Assembly (NCBI RefSeq): GCF_003233845.1
Contig: NZ_QKRB01000010.1
Location: 124,001 to 188,000 of the forward strand
Direction of reading: 5' to 3'
Length of the DNA stretch: 64,000 nucleotides
Origin: Paenibacillus sambharensis
GTDB lineage: Bacteria; Bacillota; Bacilli; Paenibacillales; Paenibacillaceae
Shown piece by piece: positions 8,639-16,794 of the stretch (within the stretch, counting starts at the first letter, position 1; the number at the start of each line of letters is the position of its first letter). The notes beneath the pieces are model-generated. The model was not told the origin of the DNA. It was given only the letters and a program-made list of their open reading frames with translations, and did no database searches. Made by a program: the position numbers and the translations under genes.

Positions 8639-10281
8639 TACAGGTCTCCTCCCTGTCGAATCTGCTCCGTGAGCGGCAGCCGGACCAGCACGCTTGTGCC
8701 TTCGCGGGGTGAGCTTATCCACGTGACTGTTCCTCCAGCAGCTTCTGCACGTTCCCGCATGATGGATAAGCCGAAGCCGGGACCGCCTGTTCCGGCTTCC
8801 AGCCCGGCCCCGTCATCCGAGACGGTCATGACAATACCACCAGAATTGTAAACGAGCGAGATAGAAGCCCGATGAACACCGGCATGCTTGCTGACATTAT
8901 TCAACGCTTCCTGCCCAATACGCCATAAGGTCATCTCGGTGCTCTCCGGCAAATGAATCAACTGTGAGGAGGCACTGCATGTGATCTGCAGCCCGATTGA
9001 CGTGCCATAACGCGACAGACCGGTCAGCAGTCCTTCTTCAAGGCCGGGCGGCCGAAGCTGCCGGATCATGGCTCTCATCTCAGCCAGTGCTTCACGGGAG
9101 AGCCGGCCGACCTCGCGGACAGCTTGCCGGGTGCCTTCCGGGCTTTCCTGGAGCACATTCTCCAGACCCCGGGCGTGCAGCTGAAGCGAGAACAGCATCT
9201 GGGATACAGAGTCATGAAGATCCCGGGCAATACGGTTTCGCTCCTCCCAGCGGGCGAGCGCCCGGCCCTGTTCCTGCAGTCTGGCGCTGTCATAGGTCAG
9301 GGCCGCATGTGCGGATAAGGCCGCCAATACTTCCGTGTCGGCCGCATCGAACGGCTCATCGCCTGCATGTCCTGCGGCCAGGGCGCCGATCGGTTTGCCC
9401 TGCAGGAGCAGGGGGACGACAGCCGCGCTGCGGACGGGCTTGGAGGAAGGCAGCAGTTGGGGCTCAACTGGCTCCTTCAGAATCAGCGGCTCCTGTTGTT
9501 TCAGAACCGTGTCCAGCAGTTCGCAGGAATGCTTGGGACTGCCGGTTGCTGGAATGGTCACCTTTCCCTCTTCATAAGAAGCATGCAGGAAGAGTCCCTG
9601 GTTCTCACGCATCCACAGCGCTGCATTCGACCAACCGAAGGTCGTGCCTGCGATGCGGACGATTTCTGCTGCAATCCGCTCAGGCTCCGTTATGGCCCTC
9701 AGTTCCCGGGAAGCTGTACCGAGCTTCTCGAACAGAGCTCCCCGCTTGCGCTCCTGGCTGAAGAGCTGAATACGGTGAGCCGCTGTGCCAATCTGATAAG
9801 ACACAGATTGCAGCAGTGCCAGCTCTTCCTCGCTGAACGCTGTCTTGCCTGGGGAAGCGACGTTCAGTATCCCGAACAGCTTATCCCCGGAACGAAGCGG
9901 GATCGTGGCGTGATGCGTCAAATTTCCGGTATCGCCGCGTTTGAGGAGTATGGCATCCTCGATTCTTTTGCAATTGAGTATATTCACCGCCCGCTTGAGG
10001 CGCCCGTCCTTAAACCGGTCTATACACCAGCAGTCGCCTTCTCTAAGAGGTTCCTTGTCGTTGATGGTGAGAGCCGGCGGCAGACAAGCATCCGCAGCGC
10101 AGCTGAAGGCCATCGTGGCTTGGTTGCGGAGAAGGAACACCCATCCCGTTTGCAGGCCGGTTAATTCAAGCAGCTTTGCCAGCACAAGGTCCAGCATCTG
10201 CATCATATCGTAAGTGCCGTTGATCGTCTCGGCGATCTCGCGCAAGAGCTCCGCCTCATGAAGCTTGACGTCTTCCTGCAT
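8638..10281 (-). CDS. Two-GAF sensor histidine kinase of the HisKA_3 class
   Basis: Cytosolic sensor kinase of 547 residues with no membrane helices. Two GAF domains (about 15-170 and 185-335) precede a HisKA_3 domain with phospho-histidine H356 (RIARDLHDSVSQML) and a HATPase with DDGAGL and GFGLSIMRERA. The first GAF has five cysteines: C61, C66, C84, C86 (GDCWC) and C104. Cysteine-bearing GAF domains in related NarL-partner kinases such as staphylococcal AirS hold an oxygen-sensing iron-sulfur cluster; whether this one does is inference. The ATG follows AGAGGTGGATTAG. It forms a two-gene operon with the regulator. Confidence 0.92.
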   Translation of the reverse strand: MQEDVKLHEAELLREIAETINGTYDMMQMLDLVLAKLLELTGLQTGWVFLLRNQATMAFSCAADACLPPALTINDKEPLREGDCWCIDRFKDGRLKRAVNILNCKRIEDAILLKRGDTGNLTHHATIPLRSGDKLFGILNVASPGKTAFSEEELALLQSVSYQIGTAAHRIQLFSQERKRGALFEKLGTASRELRAITEPERIAAEIVRIAGTTFGWSNAALWMRENQGLFLHASYEEGKVTIPATGSPKHSCELLDTVLKQQEPLILKEPVEPQLLPSSKPVRSAAVVPLLLQGKPIGALAAGHAGDEPFDAADTEVLAALSAHAALTYDSARLQEQGRALARWEERNRIARDLHDSVSQMLFSLQLHARGLENVLQESPEGTRQAVREVGRLSREALAEMRAMIRQLRPPGLEEGLLTGLSRYGTSIGLQITCSASSQLIHLPESTEMTLWRIGQEALNNVSKHAGVHRASISLVYNSGGIVMTVSDDGAGLEAGTGGPGFGLSIMRERAEAAGGTVTWISSPREGTSVLVRLPLTEQIRQGGDL

Positions 10282-10415
10282 CTAATCCACCTCTCTCTGC
10301 TGCTGCTCTTTAGACTTAGCATACTCTATTGCGGAAGCGCCTGAGAAGCCTCTATTATCGTGGAATCGGAAGCGGCGGATTATTTTTGCCAGTCTATACC
10401 GCTGTTTGGGATGAT

Positions 10416-10568
10416 CTAGTCCACGCTGATTTCCTTATTCCGTTCCCCGAAGAGGCAGCGTACACAGAAGGATTGTTTGCCAAACCACTTCCAGGCGAGT
10501 CTTGTTACGGAATCCAGCTGCTGCTTCTGCTCCTTCATCTGCATCTCCGCTGCATATACGTTTAACAT
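10416..10568 (-). CDS. Small uncharacterised protein (50 aa)
   Basis: A 50-codon frame starting ATGTTAAACGTATATGCAG after a good ribosome site (AGAGGGAGATCAACC) and ending in TAG at 10416-10418. The product begins MLNVYAAEMQMKEQKQQL, contains TRLAWKWFGKQ in the middle, has two cysteines (CVRC) and is charged. I recognise no named domain. The ribosome site, the isolated position between a kinase operon and the barstar terminator, and a TATACT-like box about 35 bases upstream favour a real gene. Confidence 0.5.
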   Translation of the reverse strand: MLNVYAAEMQMKEQKQQLDSVTRLAWKWFGKQSFCVRCLFGERNKEISVD

Positions 10569-10761
10569 GGTTGATCTCCCTCTCGTCATCACGTTTGCTA
10601 TTAGTATAAGTCTCCGTGATGGTGCTCCGCGTCGGGAGTTGGACGCAGCCTGGTCTACATCTTTGGTCTTAAACCCCAGGGGATGGACCGAAATTATCCA
10701 CCATGCGGCCGGCTGGAAAATGAAGATCAGTCAGCGGCTGTCTAAGCAGCTGAAGATAAAC

Positions 10762-10790
10762 AAAAGCCGCCCCTCTGCGGGACGGCTTTT
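10762..10790 (-). terminator. Terminator of the barnase-barstar operon
   Basis: AAAAGCCGCCC at 10762-10772 pairs with GGGACGGCTTTT at 10779-10790 with one bulge. Read on the minus strand it ends in TTTTGTTT, just downstream of barstar. Confidence 0.75.
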
Positions 10791-10819
10791 ACTCCATATC
10801 CATTATCTTGTTAGAATGC

Positions 10820-11098
10820 CTAAGGCTCAACAATTACCTCAAGTCCTTCAACCTCAGCTGCGGCATCCCGCAGCACCTGCACCAGTGCCTGGGCGCGGTC
10901 GCCCAGCAGCTGTTCGCTCTCATTATAATGCGTCCAGCGAATCGTAAGCGGGGGGATCACATAATCCATCAGGCTGTCATAGAGGGCATCAAGATTTCGG
11001 CCATAATGGCCGGGGAAATGCAGACGGTTCATGAAGAGATCATGAAAATCATCGATCGTCCACAGCTCTTGTCCGTTTAGTACCAATTCTTCTGCCAC
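10820..11098 (-). CDS. Barstar-family ribonuclease inhibitor
   Basis: Small cytosolic inhibitor of 92 residues that should bind and block the neighbouring barnase-type ribonuclease. It shows the barstar core: an acidic helix (WTIDDFHDLFMNRLHFP), then GHYGRNLDALYDSLMD, equivalent to the conserved YGxNLDALWD region that plugs the barnase active site. Length agrees with barstar (about 90). It starts 24 bases after the ribonuclease gene ends, so the antidote is co-transcribed with the toxin and a shared terminator follows. Confidence 0.88.
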   Translation of the reverse strand: MAEELVLNGQELWTIDDFHDLFMNRLHFPGHYGRNLDALYDSLMDYVIPPLTIRWTHYNESEQLLGDRAQALVQVLRDAAAEVEGLEVIVEP

Positions 11099-11122
11099 TG
11101 GCTGCTGCTCACCTCATTTGCT

Positions 11123-11563
11123 TTAGTACCATCTTCTGAAGGTCTTATAATGGTCGGTGGTCGTGTAGTAGAGTCCGTCATTCGAGTATACGACACGGGA
11201 AGCGCCTCTGCATCCGGACGTATAGTAAGCATCTGCTTCGTACCAGGTACGACCGGAGGCAGACGGCAGCTTACCTTCGCGGTTGTAGAAGACATCGCCG
11301 CCAATGCTGTAGCCGGGAGCAACCTTGGCCAGATTGCACTCACTGGATACCCAGCCTTTCTGCCTGGCCTGACTCTTCGTCAGGAAGTTGGCTGGCAGAC
11401 GCCCATACGTCTTCAGATAGTTGATAATACCGGCAAAATCGGTTGGACCGCTGACAGCCGCTTCGGCGACAGGGGTTCCCTGATGGATAACAGAGCCTGC
11501 ACTTCCAAGGACCAGCGACAGAACAATTGCGGCTGACAGGATCAGCCTGAACCACTTTTTCAT
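11123..11563 (-). CDS. Secreted guanyl-specific ribonuclease, barnase family
   Basis: Extracellular ribonuclease of 146 residues. The ATG at 11563 follows TGAGGAGGCTCTACGTA; an in-frame extension to 11767 lacks a ribosome site and overlaps the divergent gene. A signal peptide (MKKWFRLILSAAIVLSLVL) likely ends near VAEAA. The mature part matches barnase: YLKTYGRLPANFLTKSQA, VAPGYSIGGDVFYNREGKLP, SGRTWYEAD with the catalytic Glu (barnase E73), Arg at the R83 and R87 positions, and TTDHYKTF with the catalytic His (H102). Unlike barnase it has two cysteines, at positions equivalent to barnase 40 (SSECNLA) and 82 (TSGCRG), probably a disulfide. Barstar follows in the same operon. Confidence 0.93.
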   Translation of the reverse strand: MKKWFRLILSAAIVLSLVLGSAGSVIHQGTPVAEAAVSGPTDFAGIINYLKTYGRLPANFLTKSQARQKGWVSSECNLAKVAPGYSIGGDVFYNREGKLPSASGRTWYEADAYYTSGCRGASRVVYSNDGLYYTTTDHYKTFRRWY

Positions 11564-11754
11564 TACGTAGAGCCTCCTCATATTTTGGACTGTGATCGTA
11601 ATCACAAGACCATTATACACATTAGGGATTCCAGGAAATGTAATGTTTATGTTTGTCTTATGTAAAGGAATTGTGGAGGAGGCTGGAGGCGGGACAATGC
11701 CGGGAAAGTGAGGTATGCTGAAATCATAATCAAGACAGAAACGAGGGACCGGAT

Positions 11755-12390
11755 ATGAAAATTGCAAAACCGGCGCTTGCCGGAAGTATGGAAGCTGTAA
11801 CGCTAGGCGGTTATTTATTTGGCGATGAAGAGCAGTTTAGCAGCGGCTTATGCGAGGATGAGACGATTCGTGACCAGGAGGCGGTTAGTGTATCGTTCTC
11901 CAAATTTATATTTCGCCGAACGGCGCTGCATCAAGTGGCCTGGCCGAAGGTGGAGCTGACCGATGTGCGCTTCGAAGGCTGCGACCTGTCCAATGTGGAT
12001 TTCAGTGGAGCGCTGCTGCACCGGGTCGAGTTTATTGATTGTAAAATGGTCGGTGCAGTCTTCACTGACTCGACCTTCCGCAATACAAGATTCCAGGGCT
12101 GCAACTGCAGCTATGCCCAGTTCGGGTTCACCAACTGGAAGGAGGCTGTGCTGGAGGATACGATGCTGGCAAGCGCTGACTTCACGGAATCTAAGCTGAC
12201 CAAGCTGCATCTTAACAGCTGCAAGCTCCAGAAGGCTGAATTTCTGCGCACCAATCTGGCAGGCATAGACCTCAGCAGCTGCGAGATTGAGGGGATCTCC
12301 ATTCCGCTGGAGAACTTGAAGGGCTGCATCATATCACAGGAGCAGGCCGTTATTTTTGCCGAGTACCTGGGCCTTGTCCTCAAGGACTAA
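11755..12390 (+). CDS. Pentapeptide-repeat protein
   Basis: Cytosolic protein of 211 residues made mostly of pentapeptide repeats forming a right-handed beta-helix: units such as VRFEG CDLSN VDFSG ALLHR VEFID CKMVG AVFTD STFRN TRFQG CNCSY AQFGF. The family includes Qnr/MfpA-type DNA-gyrase protectors and McbG, but most members have no known role. The ATG follows CGAGGGACCGGAT. It is divergent from the ribonuclease operon with about 190 bases between them. Nothing nearby (no toxin, no gyrase) points to a function. Confidence 0.88.
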   Translation: MKIAKPALAGSMEAVTLGGYLFGDEEQFSSGLCEDETIRDQEAVSVSFSKFIFRRTALHQVAWPKVELTDVRFEGCDLSNVDFSGALLHRVEFIDCKMVGAVFTDSTFRNTRFQGCNCSYAQFGFTNWKEAVLEDTMLASADFTESKLTKLHLNSCKLQKAEFLRTNLAGIDLSSCEIEGISIPLENLKGCIISQEQAVIFAEYLGLVLKD

Positions 12391-12715
12391 TCAATCAGTC
12401 GTATCGGATGCTGCGTACTGATTTGCCGCTATGTCCGCTCTCCGATACCGCCAGCCGCGATAAGTCCCCTATGCATGAATGACACACACCCACTCATCTT
12501 CAGCGACAAGTCACGCGCCAGCCGCTTGGCTTATTCGCTGATGCCTGCTTTCGCATGCGCTCCGTAACCACTCAACTGTGATCCTCATCTGCTTCTAACC
12601 TGCTCATTAAGAACTTGTAAAAAACATTCAGCGGTCCTTCAGTTTGCCCTAAGGATTAACTCAGGCAGCCGTCTTACAATACAAGCATAGCAGACGAGAG
12701 AAGGTGCAAGAGGCG
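12391..12715. other. Intergenic stretch before the VTC gene
   Basis: I see no gene here. GTATCGGA at 12401-12408 is complementary to TCCGATAC at 12441-12448, a possible terminator-like hairpin for the pentapeptide gene without a T-run. TACAAT at 12675-12680 is a possible -10 for the following operon, with no convincing -35. Confidence 0.4.
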
Positions 12716-13429
12716 ATGAGTGCCAAGCTGAAATACCGGCATGAGCATAAGTTCTTTATTAATTATCATCAGTTTCATATTATCCGTTCCCGGCTTCGCA
12801 GCCTTGTAGACAAGGATTCACACGCAGGTCCGACAGGTGAGTATCATATCCGCAGCCTCTACTTCGACGATGTGGATAACAAGGCGCTGCATGAGAAGCT
12901 AGGCGGGATTCATGACCGGGTGAAGTACCGGATCCGGGTTTACAATGTCCAGGATCATGTCATTCATTTTGAGAAGAAGATCAAGAAGAATGACTACATA
13001 GCCAAGGTAAAGGAGCCGCTGACACGATCGATGTACGATTCGATTCTGGCGGGAAATTACGAGGTGCTGAATCAGCCGGATAAGCCGTTCCTGATGGAGC
13101 TGTACCTTGAAATGAAGCACAAGCTGCTCAGGCCCAAAGTCATTGTCGATTACGTCCGCGAGCCTTATGTCAGCCGATTCGGCAATGTACGAATTACCTT
13201 TGACAAGGAGCTGCGGACAGGACTTCATGCCACGGATGTCTTTGATCCTAACCTTAAGCCGGTTCGTGCCCTGGATGACAATCTGATTATTCTTGAAGTC
13301 AAATATGATGAATATCTGCCTGGGGCCATAAGAAGCGCCTTGCAGCTGGAGGGGCTGAACCGGCAGAGCGCCTCCAAATATGTAATCTGCCGCAAACATC
13401 TGAAATTCAACACTTGGGAGGACTTCTAG
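12716..13429 (+). CDS. VTC-domain protein, putative polyphosphate polymerase
   Basis: A 237-residue protein with the triphosphate-tunnel fold of the VTC domain. It shows the expected scattered basic and acidic tunnel residues: RHEHKFFI at the N-terminus, IRSLYFDD, DRVKYRIRVYN, HFEKKIKKND, VIVDYVREPY, RITFDKELRTG and ILEVKYDEYLP. Yeast Vtc4 makes polyphosphate from ATP with this fold; bacterial members are commonly paired with DUF4956 proteins, as here. ATG 12716 was chosen because GAGAAGGTG lies nine bases upstream; a GTG at 12704 is an alternative. It is followed after one base by the membrane protein gene. Confidence 0.85.
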   Translation: MSAKLKYRHEHKFFINYHQFHIIRSRLRSLVDKDSHAGPTGEYHIRSLYFDDVDNKALHEKLGGIHDRVKYRIRVYNVQDHVIHFEKKIKKNDYIAKVKEPLTRSMYDSILAGNYEVLNQPDKPFLMELYLEMKHKLLRPKVIVDYVREPYVSRFGNVRITFDKELRTGLHATDVFDPNLKPVRALDDNLIILEVKYDEYLPGAIRSALQLEGLNRQSASKYVICRKHLKFNTWEDF

Positions 13430-13430
13430 T

Positions 13431-14162
13431 ATGCATACCACAACGACCAGCTTATCGGCAGCCCAGACGGCTGCGGCGGATTCCGCAACAACCTTCACGG
13501 ACATGATTAAGAACTCCGTTCTGAATAATTTTACAGCAACTATTGACCTGCCAAGAATACTGCTATCCCTGTTCTTCGCTTTCTTAGTCGGGTTCTTCAT
13601 CTATCTGCTGTATAAGCGGGTCTTCAGCGGGGTGCTGTATTCCAAGAGCTTCAACGTCTCATTAATTGGTATGACAATGGTAACCGCACTCGTTATTATT
13701 GCAGTCAACTCTAATCTCGTGCTGTCGCTCGGGATGGTCGGCGCCCTGTCCATTGTCCGCTTCCGTACACCGATCAAAGACCCGACTGATCTGATTTTCC
13801 TGTTCTGGGCTGCGGCAGCAGGTATTGTGACAGGGGCGGGGTTCTATGTGCTGGCACTGATCGGATCTGCTGCGATTGGCCTTATAATGTTCTATTTCAT
13901 CAAGAAAACCTCATTCGAAACACCGTACCTGCTGGTTGTTAACTGCGAGGATGACCAGAGCGAGCGGGAGGTGCAGAAGCTGGTTGGGCAGCTCGTCAAA
14001 CGGTACAACGTCAAACAGAAGACTGTTACGAGCGGCTGCGTTGAGACTACACTCGAGATCAGGCTTAAGGAGAGGGAAGGGGAGTTTGTTAATCGCTTAA
14101 CCGCACTGCAGGGCGTGAGCAGCGCTGTCCTGATCAGCTACAGCGGAGATTACGTCTCGTAG
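13431..14162 (+). CDS. DUF4956 membrane protein, partner of the VTC protein
   Basis: A 243-residue membrane protein with about four helices: LPRILLSLFFAFLVGFFIYLL, a segment around MTMVTALVIIAVN, a third around LIFLFWAAAAGIVTGAGFYV and a fourth around GSAAIGLIMFYFI. The hallmark of the family, GMVGALSIVRFRTPIKDP, follows the second helix. A soluble C-terminal part of about 80 residues lies on one side of the membrane. Known of the family: it co-occurs with VTC and often with CotH kinases; its activity is unproven. It may receive or translocate polyphosphate, by inference. Ribosome site GGGAGG ahead of the ATG; a terminator-like stem follows. Confidence 0.85.
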   Translation: MHTTTTSLSAAQTAAADSATTFTDMIKNSVLNNFTATIDLPRILLSLFFAFLVGFFIYLLYKRVFSGVLYSKSFNVSLIGMTMVTALVIIAVNSNLVLSLGMVGALSIVRFRTPIKDPTDLIFLFWAAAAGIVTGAGFYVLALIGSAAIGLIMFYFIKKTSFETPYLLVVNCEDDQSEREVQKLVGQLVKRYNVKQKTVTSGCVETTLEIRLKEREGEFVNRLTALQGVSSAVLISYSGDYVS

Positions 14163-14220
14163 GGGCGGCCCTCCAGGCTGTACCGCCTTCCGCCCTGGCC
14201 GTGACATAGTAAGACAGACG

Positions 14221-14265
14221 AAAGCCGCACCCAAGATGGCGTATCCTGATGGGTGCCGGCGTTTT
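14221..14265 (+). terminator. Terminator after the VTC operon
   Basis: AAAGCCGCACCC at 14221-14232 pairs, with one-base bulges, with GGGTGCCGGCGTTTT at 14251-14265, ending in a short T-run. Confidence 0.65.
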
Positions 14266-14403
14266 CTGCTGTCGGATGATGTCATGTATAGTTGTCTTAA
14301 TGCTATATTCGTGCTACACTTTTATTCGGTTACTACATACTGATGAAGCCTGCTGAACCCCAGTTACAGCGGCTGATACACACGATGAAAGGGTGCTGAC
14401 AAC

Positions 14404-14610
14404 ATGAAGAATATGAAGCTGAAGCTTGCCAGAGTGGAGAAGGACCTGTCCCAGGAACAGCTGGCCCTCCTTGCAGGGGTATCGAGACAGACGATCGGGC
14501 TGATCGAGCTCGGTAAATATAATCCCAGCTTAAGCTTATGTCTGGCTATCTGCCGGGTATTAAACAAGACGCTGGATGATCTCTTCTGGGTAGAGCAGGA
14601 TTCAGCATAA
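14404..14610 (+). CDS. Xre-family helix-turn-helix regulator (68 aa)
   Basis: A compact DNA-binding protein consisting almost only of a lambda-repressor-type helix-turn-helix: LKLARVEKDLSQEQLALLAG, then VSRQTIGLIELGKYNPSLSL and LAICRVLNKTLDDLFW. This matches the YozG/YgzD-type small regulators of Firmicutes, often next to a small membrane protein, which is absent here. The ATG follows AAAGGGTG. Targets are unknown; single gene. Confidence 0.9.
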   Translation: MKNMKLKLARVEKDLSQEQLALLAGVSRQTIGLIELGKYNPSLSLCLAICRVLNKTLDDLFWVEQDSA

Positions 14611-14653
14611 ACAGACACCAGACCAGATAATCGGTTCGGGGCTTTCGTTCCGC

Positions 14654-15190
14654 TTACCAATTCATTCGCCTGCAGAGCTCGGTGATATGAGCAGCATGGT
14701 GGCTGCCATGCCAGGCATACATGCCGATGTTCCAGTCGAGCCTGAACCATTCTACGGAATCGGGATGGAAGAAGGTGCGGTGCAGCTGCTCGGTTGTCAG
14801 GCTGCGAAGCAGCATACACCAGCGACGGTGGAGAATATCGAGCCAATCCAGGGACCATTCAATCGGGGCAGTGCGAGAATCAACAAGCTCTGCCCACTTC
14901 TTCTCATCATAAGGCCGAATCGTGGGGCCGTTCTCCGTTATCGCAAGCTTGAAACGGGTGAAGCTGTTCATGTGGCTGTCCGCCAGATGGTGCACGACCT
15001 GCCGGATTGTCCAGCCGCCCTCGCGGTATGGGGTATCCAGCTGCCAATCCTCCAGGCCGGCCACCGCTTCACGCAGCTTCCCCGGCAATTCTTCCAGCTG
15101 CTGCAGCCAAACTTCCAGCTGTTCCTGTGTAATTTCACCCTCATGGCTGTATTGCCCGATTGGATACTTCAACTGCTCTTCCGTTATCAT
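14654..15190 (-). CDS. bstA: DinB-fold metal-dependent protein, BstA/YfiT type
   Basis: A 178-residue four-helix-bundle protein closely resembling B. subtilis YfiT (BstA), a bacillithiol S-transferase of the DinB superfamily. Shared segments include YPIGQYS, QLDTPYREGGWTIRQVVHHL, ADSHMNSFTRFKLAITE, TIRPYDEKKWAEL and WHGSHHAAHITELCRRM. The histidines in VVHHLADSH and WHGSHHAAH supply the metal site. The second of two close ATGs (15190) is preferred because AAGGAG lies eight bases upstream; 15196 is an alternative. Single gene on the minus strand. Confidence 0.9.
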   Translation of the reverse strand: MITEEQLKYPIGQYSHEGEITQEQLEVWLQQLEELPGKLREAVAGLEDWQLDTPYREGGWTIRQVVHHLADSHMNSFTRFKLAITENGPTIRPYDEKKWAELVDSRTAPIEWSLDWLDILHRRWCMLLRSLTTEQLHRTFFHPDSVEWFRLDWNIGMYAWHGSHHAAHITELCRRMNW

Positions 15191-15390
15191 CTTCATCTCT
15201 CCTTCTTCCGCAGCGACCTGATACCTGTTTTCCTTCCGCATCATTGCTGCTGGGCGGATTACAATTACCAATTATAAAATTCATACAAAATTATTATATT
15301 GAAATGTGTTAATTAATAATTCCATGTTATTCTATATATAATTATAATGTTTCACCTAAGGTCAGGATGGATGACTGCCCCTAATAGGTA
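15191..15390 (-). promoter_or_regulatory. AT-rich upstream region of bstA
   Basis: About 100 bases (15260-15355) are conspicuously AT-rich compared with the surroundings and contain several TATAAT-like boxes on the minus strand, for example the complement of ATTATAAAA at 15271-15279. It most likely carries the bstA promoter and perhaps an UP-type element. I could not fix one promoter. Confidence 0.4.
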
Positions 15391-15588
15391 TCAGACGCTC
15401 TTCTTCGTGTGTGTACGGCGATGCTGGACAGCGCTGCTCTTGCCTGCTCTGAAGAAGCTGGCAAGCCAGCTCTGCATATGATCATACACGGACTTCTGCG
15501 TATGCGTATCAACATCATAAAGGCAGGCCTTCTCAGCGGATTCGATGTGCCGTTCATGTTCCTTGTCTGCGAAATACGGATGCAGCAT
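15391..15588 (-). CDS. Small uncharacterised protein (65 aa)
   Basis: A 65-codon gene with a strong ribosome site (CAGGGGGAATAACC ahead of ATG). The product is charged and histidine-rich, beginning MLHPYFADKEHERHIESAEK and ending in RRTHTKKSV; it has one cysteine and no membrane segment. I recognise no family. Like the 50-residue protein near 10.5 kb it begins ML-x-x-Y, but that is too little to claim homology. It stands alone, divergent from the LysR gene. Confidence 0.5.
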   Translation of the reverse strand: MLHPYFADKEHERHIESAEKACLYDVDTHTQKSVYDHMQSWLASFFRAGKSSAVQHRRTHTKKSV

Positions 15589-15769
15589 GGTTATTCCCCC
15601 TGTTGGCTTAAAGCTTCTCCGGCCCTAAGCATATTGGCGTTGTGATTAGAGGCGCCGCGGTTCGCCAGCTGTTCACACCCAAAATATAACATGACTATTT
15701 ACATACCAGTTATCGATACATTATCATCACTACTATTACAATCTTTAATGAGTTGGGGGTTAGCCGACC

Positions 15770-16690
15770 ATGGATATCCAGTATTACCTCACATTCCGCG
15801 AAGTAGCTTCATGCGGCAGCTTCACACGGGCGGGTGAGCGGCTGGGCTACGCCCAGTCCACGGTAACCGTTCAGATTCAGAAGCTGGAAAAGGCCTACGG
15901 CGCCCCCTTGTTCGAGCGTCACGGGCGTACACTTCGGCTTACTGAAGCAGGGGTGGCATTAAGCCGGTATGCAGAGCAGATCACGGACGCTTACAACGAA
16001 TCGCTGGCTGTTATGCAGAGCCCGAATTTTGGAACCCTGATGGTGGGGACTATTGAGACAATTGCGGCGTTCTTCCTGCCGGCCTACCTGCAGCGCTTCA
16101 GGAATGACTATCCGGGAATAGCACTGGCGGTATATCCGACCAATGAACGCGAGGTCCTGTCCCGTGTGAAGCAGGGAGAGTGGGATGTAGGCCTCATACT
16201 CGATCCGCTGCTGTATGACCCGGAGCTGGAAACTGTCATGCTGCGTGAGGAAAGGCTTGTTATTATATCGGGGGATTCCCATCCGTTCGCAGGCAAGGAT
16301 GTCATTGGAATCCGTGATTTCGAGAAGCAGTCCATGATTCTGACGGAGCGGACGTGCACATACCGGGCTGCAATGGAGCATGCCATTGCGGACAATAAGG
16401 TGAAGGTTAACATTGTAAGCGAGCTTGGCAGCATAGAGGCAATTAAGCAATGCGTGCGGGCGGGGCTGGGAGCGGCTTTACTTCCTTACGTGACGGTTGA
16501 GGCTGAGGTGAAGCGGGGGGAGCTTCATATCAGCAGGCCGGATCCGGAATGGCTGCCGCCTTTCTATACCCAGCTGGTCATCAGCCGCAAGAAGAAGCCT
16601 GCGCTGCCGCTGAGGCGCCTTCTCGAGCTTCTGCAGGCCGGCGGCGGCCGCGAGCAGGAAGCGGAGCTGGCAGTGGATGGGACGGGTTAG
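15770..16690 (+). CDS. LysR-family transcriptional regulator
   Basis: A 306-residue DNA-binding regulator. The N-terminal winged helix-turn-helix reads YYLTFREVASCGSFTRAGER, then LGYAQSTVTVQIQKLEKAYG and LFERHGRTLRLTEAG. The remainder is a periplasmic-binding-protein-like effector domain starting near GTLMVGTIETIAAFFLP. The ATG follows GTTGGGGGTTAGCCGACC. No obvious divergent target lies upstream (only the 65-residue gene on the opposite strand), so the regulon is unknown. A good terminator follows. Confidence 0.93.
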   Translation: MDIQYYLTFREVASCGSFTRAGERLGYAQSTVTVQIQKLEKAYGAPLFERHGRTLRLTEAGVALSRYAEQITDAYNESLAVMQSPNFGTLMVGTIETIAAFFLPAYLQRFRNDYPGIALAVYPTNEREVLSRVKQGEWDVGLILDPLLYDPELETVMLREERLVIISGDSHPFAGKDVIGIRDFEKQSMILTERTCTYRAAMEHAIADNKVKVNIVSELGSIEAIKQCVRAGLGAALLPYVTVEAEVKRGELHISRPDPEWLPPFYTQLVISRKKKPALPLRRLLELLQAGGGREQEAELAVDGTG

Positions 16691-16718
16691 ACGACAGATA
16701 CAGGTTGTTACAAATATA

Positions 16719-16760
16719 GCTGGGCAGTTCTTCCATAATGGAGTCTGCCCAGCCTTTTTT
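16719..16760 (+). terminator. Terminator of the LysR gene
   Basis: GCTGGGCAG at 16719-16727 pairs with CTGCCCAGC at 16745-16753; the inner bases (CCAT/ATGG) extend the stem, and TTTTTT follows at 16755-16760. Confidence 0.9.
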
Positions 16761-16794
16761 ACAATATTTATTTAGTTATGATGTAATAATTATT

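Noticed and set aside
8997-10164. Long plus-strand frames across the GAF kinase gene
   Set aside because: Shadow frames of a GC-rich coding region with low-complexity composition; the minus-strand kinase explains the sequence.
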